Of a stretch of DNA of 37,211 nucleotides, positions 33,924-37,211 are shown piece by piece (position 1 is the stretch's first letter; every line of letters begins with the position of its first letter). The DNA lies in the IMG/VR virus record IMGVR_UViG_3300028419_000010, positions 1 to 37,211 of that record, one strand, 5' to 3'. The notes under the pieces were generated by a model. It saw only the letters and a list, made by a program, of their open reading frames with translations, made no database searches and had not been told where the DNA came from. Made by a program: the position numbers and the translations under genes. The DNA is from a virus.

Positions 33924-34682
33924 TTAAAGGTAATCAAGCACTTGCGAGTGATCTACGTTATCTATTAGCGTTTGTACTGCTTGCTTTTTCAACTCTGAAA
34001 CAGTAACATAATAGCGCTTACCTTTGATATCTAATATCTCTGCAATCTCTTTTGCTGAGTGCTTATCACAATCTAAACCATAAGACAACCTCAATACTTC
34101 ATACTCTCTTGCGTCTAAATGTTTTTTCATTAGACTTTTCAAGTAAGCATTCATTAAGTGAATGTTATAAGGCTCAGACTTATCAGGTATTGATTCACTC
34201 CAGGATTCACCTTCATCTTCGTCGCTTCTAGCCGTGTCTATACTTAAAAACACTGAGTTGAAAAACAAAGCAACCGCTTTTTTATCATCAGGATTTTTAC
34301 GTATTTCATTTAGCTTATGTTCTGGTATTCTAATGTTACCCCTACATATATCTATACGTCTTCTAATAGCTCCTTTGATTCGCTTGCTTAAGAATGACTT
34401 TAATGTTTTTTCAACGTCCTCAGACTCGTGTAAAACAGTCCAGTCTAATCGGTCAACAGCCTTAACTAATCCTTCACAACCGCATTGTATCAGATCATTG
34501 ATGCTTAATACACCTGATGCTTGATCAGATGTAGAAAACTTTCTAGCTAAGTTCTCAACTAATGGTATAAACTTTACTATAAGTTGATCTCTTGTATATT
34601 CATCCCAAAACAAACCTTCAGGCATAGATCTTTTTAGATCTTCTTTATACCTTATATAGTTTTGTATATTGTATTTTTTCAT
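33924..34682 (-). CDS. Sigma-70-like RNA polymerase sigma factor
   Basis: 252 aa from ATG 34682; a GTG seven codons earlier is possible but falls inside a promoter-like motif. Residues ~32-115 are sigma region 2 (LVENLARKF, INDLIQCGCEGLVKAVDRLD, then RIKGAIRRRIDI), and ~190-240 are region 4 (AREYEVLRLSYGLD, then AKEIAEILDIK). Residues 113-124 (RGNIRIPEHKLN) link them. Such factors redirect host polymerase to phage genes, here probably the late virion module. Region 4 is atypical at its recognition helix, so the promoter will not be standard. The upstream motif at 34689-34724 suggests it may control its own gene. Confidence 0.85.
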   Translation of the reverse strand: MKKYNIQNYIRYKEDLKRSMPEGLFWDEYTRDQLIVKFIPLVENLARKFSTSDQASGVLSINDLIQCGCEGLVKAVDRLDWTVLHESEDVEKTLKSFLSKRIKGAIRRRIDICRGNIRIPEHKLNEIRKNPDDKKAVALFFNSVFLSIDTARSDEDEGESWSESIPDKSEPYNIHLMNAYLKSLMKKHLDAREYEVLRLSYGLDCDKHSAKEIAEILDIKGKRYYVTVSELKKQAVQTLIDNVDHSQVLDYL

Positions 34683-34688
34683 ATCATA

Positions 34689-34724
34689 TATATTATCGTG
34701 CACTCATCGTGTCCGTTCTGTAAT
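34689..34724 (-). promoter_or_regulatory. Two-part promoter/operator motif, copy A (sigma factor gene)
   Basis: Minus strand reads ATTACAGA (34724-34717), then a two-base gap, G, one base, ACACGAT (34712-34706), eight bases, and GATAATATA (34697-34689). The last block resembles a -10 box. It matches copy B (36619-36654) at 25 of 36 positions. It starts two bases after the stop of the HTH gene (34726). Confidence 0.6.
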
Positions 34725-34725
34725 T

Positions 34726-35346
34726 TTAAAATTCTTTGTTTAAAAGTGATTTTTCTTTTTTAAGTTCATTATTCATATTCCTGTGTATAGTTCTTGTAGA
34801 ACAATTTAAAGACTCAGCTAACTTACTTATAGTTATTTTTTGATTGTCATGGTTTATTAATAGCATAGCGTCATATATTTCACTTGATGAAATTTTGTTT
34901 CTACCTATCATTTGACCTACTATAGTAAGCTTTTGTCGCATATCTAACCCTGAACTATCTTTAAATATTATTTTACGAAGCTTATTAGGCGGAGGTTTTT
35001 CCAAATCCATAAGTGAAACATCGTATAACATAGTTTGTAATAGTTGCTCAGATACATTAAATGTTACGAAGCCTTTAGTTTTATCACATATATACTCAAT
35101 CAATGCGCTAAACGAGTCTTGATCCAATTGTGGATTCAAGTACCATAATACATACATATGCCACTTAAGGCTCTTATATGTATTTATTTTAGCTTTAGAG
35201 TTAAACAAAGTATAACATTCATGCGTTCCATTTTCATAAAACTTACCCCAATCAAAAGTTTCTGTAGGTAAATCATTTACTGGATCACGTCTGTATATTA
35301 TACGATGCAACTCTAAATATCTTGTATTTCTTTCGTACTGTGACAT
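34726..35346 (-). CDS. DNA-binding protein with C-terminal helix-turn-helix
   Basis: 206-aa protein. The N-terminal ~130 residues are unrecognised (CYTLFNSKAKINTYKSLKWH and a PPPNK bend near 118). The C-terminal ~165-195 forms a clear helix-turn-helix: ITISKLAESLNCSTRTIHRN, ending in a Lys-rich tail. It could be a transcription regulator or a replication initiator. It lies just upstream of the sigma factor, with a repeated promoter-like motif on both sides, which fits a regulator of that motif. Homology is not known to me. Confidence 0.6.
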   Translation of the reverse strand: MSQYERNTRYLELHRIIYRRDPVNDLPTETFDWGKFYENGTHECYTLFNSKAKINTYKSLKWHMYVLWYLNPQLDQDSFSALIEYICDKTKGFVTFNVSEQLLQTMLYDVSLMDLEKPPPNKLRKIIFKDSSGLDMRQKLTIVGQMIGRNKISSSEIYDAMLLINHDNQKITISKLAESLNCSTRTIHRNMNNELKKEKSLLNKEF

Positions 35347-35358
35347 TAGCCTCTTACT

Positions 35359-35394
35359 ATTATTATATACTAGCTATCGTCACACTAGTACACT
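35359..35394 (-). promoter_or_regulatory. Two-part promoter/operator motif, weak copy C (HTH gene)
   Basis: Minus strand has GTGTGACGAT (ending 35376), then eight bases, then TATAATAAT (35367-35359). The ACGAT-to-TATAAT spacing equals that of copies A and B, while the upstream ATTACAGA part is not kept. It lies 12 bases before the HTH gene's start. Confidence 0.4.
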
Positions 35395-35606
35395 ATTAAT
35401 TTTAATCTTCTGTTATACTTTTTTAAAAGCTTTGCTTTATTTTCTACATTACTGTATATAACAGTTATACCTTTATTAAATTGAAATTCACCTTTAAAAG
35501 ATTCAGCAATTATTTCACCGTGTAGCTCTGCTATCTTTAAGTGAAGAAACTTCACGTGTTTTGCTTTTCTTCTGTTCTTTTTGAATTTTTGTATTAATGT
35601 TCGCAT
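35385..35606 (-). CDS. Hypothetical basic protein (73 aa)
   Basis: 73-aa Lys/Arg-rich protein (KKNRRKAKHVKFLHLKIAEL), with a mixed alpha-beta pattern. Its ATG overlaps the last 13 bases of the preceding gene. No family is recognised; nucleic-acid binding is suggested by charge only. Confidence 0.5.
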   Translation of the reverse strand: MRTLIQKFKKNRRKAKHVKFLHLKIAELHGEIIAESFKGEFQFNKGITVIYSNVENKAKLLKKYNRRLKLIVY

Positions 35607-36088
35607 AATTCGTTGATGTTGTGTGGACGTATAATTTTCTGCTCATTTTTGTTTTTTACTGTGTGTTTTTCGTTTTCGTAATAATTCCAGTAGCCAAGTA
35701 CGCTATTACCGTTGACTTTATATTCGTCAGGCATACATTGCGGTGGCTGCTCGAAAGCTTTATCAGATATACCGTTAGGCAAAGTGTATAGCACATCGCG
35801 GCATTTAGCGATTGTAAGATGTTCTTTACCGTAACGTTTTGTATATTCTTTACCAAGAGCTAACATATGTTCGTATGCCCACATATATGCTTCGGCAGAG
35901 GATCTAACCCATATAGCTGACGGATGGTTTTTATGCGTAGCTTTATATGGTATATCAATATTAGTACCTAACTCGTGATGAGCTGTACATAATAGTTGTG
36001 CGGTTTCAAGTATCATTTTTACAACGTGCTTATTGTATTGATACTTAGCTGCTTGCACAGGATCGTGAGATAGATAAAATATATTCAT
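35594..36088 (-). CDS. Conserved phage protein of unknown function (PPQCMPDEYK tail)
   Basis: 164-aa protein with many highly conserved positions: NIFYLSHDPVQAAKY, then KHVVKMILETAQLLCTAHH, NHPSAIWVRSSAEAYMW, EYTKRYGKEH and PPQCMPDEYKV near residue 115. I recognise this pattern as a family in many phages (notably cyanophages and other marine phages) whose role is unknown. The His, Asp, Arg and Cys in the conserved blocks could form an active site. Its start overlaps the upstream stop (TAATG). It may be a nucleotide- or DNA-modifying enzyme, but this is a guess. Confidence 0.7.
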   Translation of the reverse strand: MNIFYLSHDPVQAAKYQYNKHVVKMILETAQLLCTAHHELGTNIDIPYKATHKNHPSAIWVRSSAEAYMWAYEHMLALGKEYTKRYGKEHLTIAKCRDVLYTLPNGISDKAFEQPPQCMPDEYKVNGNSVLGYWNYYENEKHTVKNKNEQKIIRPHNINELCEH

Positions 36089-36372
36089 TACTTTAATTTT
36101 TTATTTAGGTTAATAATTTTATTATTTATTTTACTAGCTAATGTGAAGTTTTCATCCTCAACTGCTTTGTCTAACTCTTGCTGTAGTTCGTCTATCTGCA
36201 TGTGTATTATTTCTTGCTCAGACATCATACGCATATTACCAAAGCCGTCTTGTTTAATATTCTCCATTGATACTTGGAAGTCTTGATTCCATTCGTCTTG
36301 CTTTGCTTCTAAATGATCTATAATAATTTTAGCAGTTAGCTCGGCTATTTTAGTAATATCTTTTTCTGTCAT
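36088..36372 (-). CDS. Small protein with UVR-like motif
   Basis: 94-aa mostly helical protein. Residues ~62-94 (LQQELDKAVEDENFTLASKI, then NNKIINLNKKL) match the UVR motif of UvrB/UvrC and other proteins, a paired-helix module that binds partner proteins. The N-terminal half has an acidic helix (EDITKIAELTAKIIIDHLE-like). It could be a scaffold or a regulator of a host nuclease. Its TAA overlaps the next ATG. Confidence 0.55.
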   Translation of the reverse strand: MTEKDITKIAELTAKIIIDHLEAKQDEWNQDFQVSMENIKQDGFGNMRMMSEQEIIHMQIDELQQELDKAVEDENFTLASKINNKIINLNKKLK

Positions 36373-36375
36373 TTA

Positions 36376-36597
36376 TTATCTTTTAGTGAATTTAAATAAT
36401 CTTTTAATGTTAGTGTTAATAAATTTACCTTTAGATTCAGCGTTCATTAATCCACGCCAATAAAATAATGGTACGTCTTCGTACTCGTATACACCACCGT
36501 TTTCGTATATTAATACAAGCGTTTTGTTTTCGGTATAATATCTACCTGTTGAAATTGTTGACGAATTGTCAGATCTAAATTTTTCAAAATTGTTCAT
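36376..36597 (-). CDS. KTSC-domain protein
   Basis: 73-aa protein. STISTGRYYTENKTLVLIYE, then GGVYEYEDVPLFYWRGLMNA and ESKGKFINTNIKRLF reproduce the KTSC domain order: a first Ser, L-x-V, G-x-V-Y-x-Y-x-x-V-P, and A-x-S-x-G-K-F/I-N. These small domains occur in phages and bacteria and have no firm function. Copy B of the two-part motif lies 22 bases upstream of its start. Confidence 0.8.
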   Translation of the reverse strand: MNNFEKFRSDNSSTISTGRYYTENKTLVLIYENGGVYEYEDVPLFYWRGLMNAESKGKFINTNIKRLFKFTKR

Positions 36598-36618
36598 AAG
36601 TTTTTTGTTTTTGTTTAT

Positions 36619-36654
36619 TATATTATCTTTGTTTGATCGTGTTCAGTCTGTAAT
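36619..36654 (-). promoter_or_regulatory. Two-part promoter/operator motif, copy B (KTSC gene)
   Basis: Minus strand reads ATTACAGA (36654-36647), G two bases on, ACACGAT (36642-36636), eight bases, and GATAATATA (36627-36619). Spacing is the same as in copy A, with the same ATTACAGA, ACACGAT and GATAATATA blocks. The ATG of the KTSC gene is 22 bases downstream. Confidence 0.6.
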
Positions 36655-36723
36655 ATCTTCTATGTATAATAGTATTGTTAAACATAAAAGATACGCTATT
36701 ATCCATATTATTATTGCTATCAT
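36643..36723 (-). CDS. 26-aa membrane peptide
   Basis: 26-codon frame from ATG at 36723, overlapping the gp88-like gene's stop (TAATG). It reads as one membrane helix (IAIIIWIIAYLLCLTILLY) with an acidic end (EDITD). The stop/start overlap and uniform hydrophobicity argue that it is real, but its size keeps this tentative. The short length and single helix could suit a pinholin or an accessory toxin-like peptide; no function can be assigned. Confidence 0.45.
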   Translation of the reverse strand: MIAIIIWIIAYLLCLTILLYIEDITD

Positions 36724-37211
36724 TAATGAAATACTAATCCTACTTTATTTGTTTTATTGAACCACTTAGTAGCCATTAAATCAATAGAGCTGGCATCAGT
36801 ATACGAAGCCCTATTAAGATCAGCATGGCTTGAGAAAATTTTTGTATGTCTATGTTTTGTCTCATCTATTAAATGTTTTTGTTTTCCAGAGTCACTGAAT
36901 ATTATATCGTAATTACTTGGTAATGAGGTTTTTAACATCATATCAATCATATTGGTGTAACTGTAAAACCGTACGTTAGGATTGCTATTAGCAATGTCGA
37001 TCCACTTTTTTAGATATGCGCGAGAATAATAATCGCCGCTATCATGGACTCTGACGTAATCAGGTTTCTTCTTACGTATTTCAGCGTTCATAGCATCAAC
37101 AAACATGTCAGTCTTGCTGAGTTGATAACGCTTTTCAAACGCAGGTTTTACGTTACTCCAGATGTAGGCTCCTTTCTTGGCATAACAGAATTTAACACAA
37201 CTGTCAGCCAT
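36723..37211 (-). CDS. gp88-like phage protein (5' end cut by window edge)
   Basis: 162 residues are visible; the reading frame is open to the right edge, so the true start is probably outside. It carries SCVKFCYAKKGAYIW (residues ~4-18), then VRVHDSGDYYSRAYLKKWI (~53-72), FYSYTN and a late SSHADLNRA. These match the gp88-type family of phage proteins, in which Cys-rich motifs precede a VRxHDSGD block. C5 and C9 may be part of a metal or iron-sulphur site completed by cysteines upstream. No biochemical role is known to me. It belongs to the early minus-strand group. Confidence 0.75.
   Translation of the reverse strand: MADSCVKFCYAKKGAYIWSNVKPAFEKRYQLSKTDMFVDAMNAEIRKKKPDYVRVHDSGDYYSRAYLKKWIDIANSNPNVRFYSYTNMIDMMLKTSLPSNYDIIFSDSGKQKHLIDETKHRHTKIFSSHADLNRASYTDASSIDLMATKWFNKTNKVGLVFH

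Noticed and set aside
1-37211. CRISPR array, tRNA genes or insertion sequence
   Set aside because: No regularly spaced repeats, cloverleaf candidates or transposase motifs were seen on either strand by reading.

Overview
This window looks like most of the genome of a tailed, probably podovirus-type, double-stranded DNA phage of a low-GC Bacteroidota (Flavobacteria-like) host. Support for that host: the DNA is very AT-rich, nearly all starts lack a GGAGG-type ribosome site and instead follow A/T-rich leaders, and the virion and ribonucleotide reductase proteins resemble those of marine Bacteroidota phages. This is family recognition by eye; no database search was possible. No terminase, DNA polymerase or tRNA was found. 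Both window ends fall inside a genome: the large terminase would be expected just upstream of the portal, and the gene at the right edge is cut.

Bases 17-23924 (+ strand) are the late module: portal, acidic scaffold, major capsid protein, an unrecognised 280-aa protein, two connector/ring-type proteins, a nozzle/stabilisation protein split into two genes (1402 + 469 aa) whose first part carries Ig/cadherin-like display domains, two internal virion proteins, a 2364-aa ejected protein with a HExxH metallopeptidase motif, an M15 endolysin and two tiny Lys/Cys-rich proteins. Two long wobble-rich RNA hairpins flank the 280-aa gene. A hairpin plus T-run at 23973-23999 closes the module, and the two halves of the window converge there.

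Bases 24073-37211 (- strand, read right to left) are the early/middle module. From right to left: a gp88-like protein (cut by the edge), a 26-aa membrane peptide, KTSC- and UVR-motif proteins, a conserved phage protein with a PPQCMPDEYK tail, an HTH protein, a sigma-70-like factor, an ERF annealing protein and RecE-like exonuclease, SSB, a zinc-ribbon peptide and a T7 gp4-like primase-helicase. Then come a thymidylate-synthase-family enzyme, a GIY-YIG-like/MazG fusion, a second MazG-like protein, a T7 endonuclease I-like resolvase, three tiny genes, and nrdB - membrane protein - nrdA. Several of these small genes are below 60 codons and are supported mainly by stop/start overlaps (TAATG, TAGTG, ATGA).

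The most notable points are these. (1) The ThyA-family protein has Asp where thymidylate synthases have the dUMP-selecting Asn, as in T4 dCMP hydroxymethylase; with two MazG-like pyrophosphohydrolases and an RNR close by, this suggests a modified-cytosine pathway. (2) A 36-bp two-part motif is repeated upstream of the sigma factor gene and the KTSC gene, with a weaker copy upstream of the HTH gene, suggesting a phage-specific promoter or operator. (3) The MazG domain is fused to a nuclease-like N-terminus. (4) The nozzle protein is split after an inserted Ig-like region. (5) Stop/start-coupled translation is used repeatedly where Shine-Dalgarno sites are absent.
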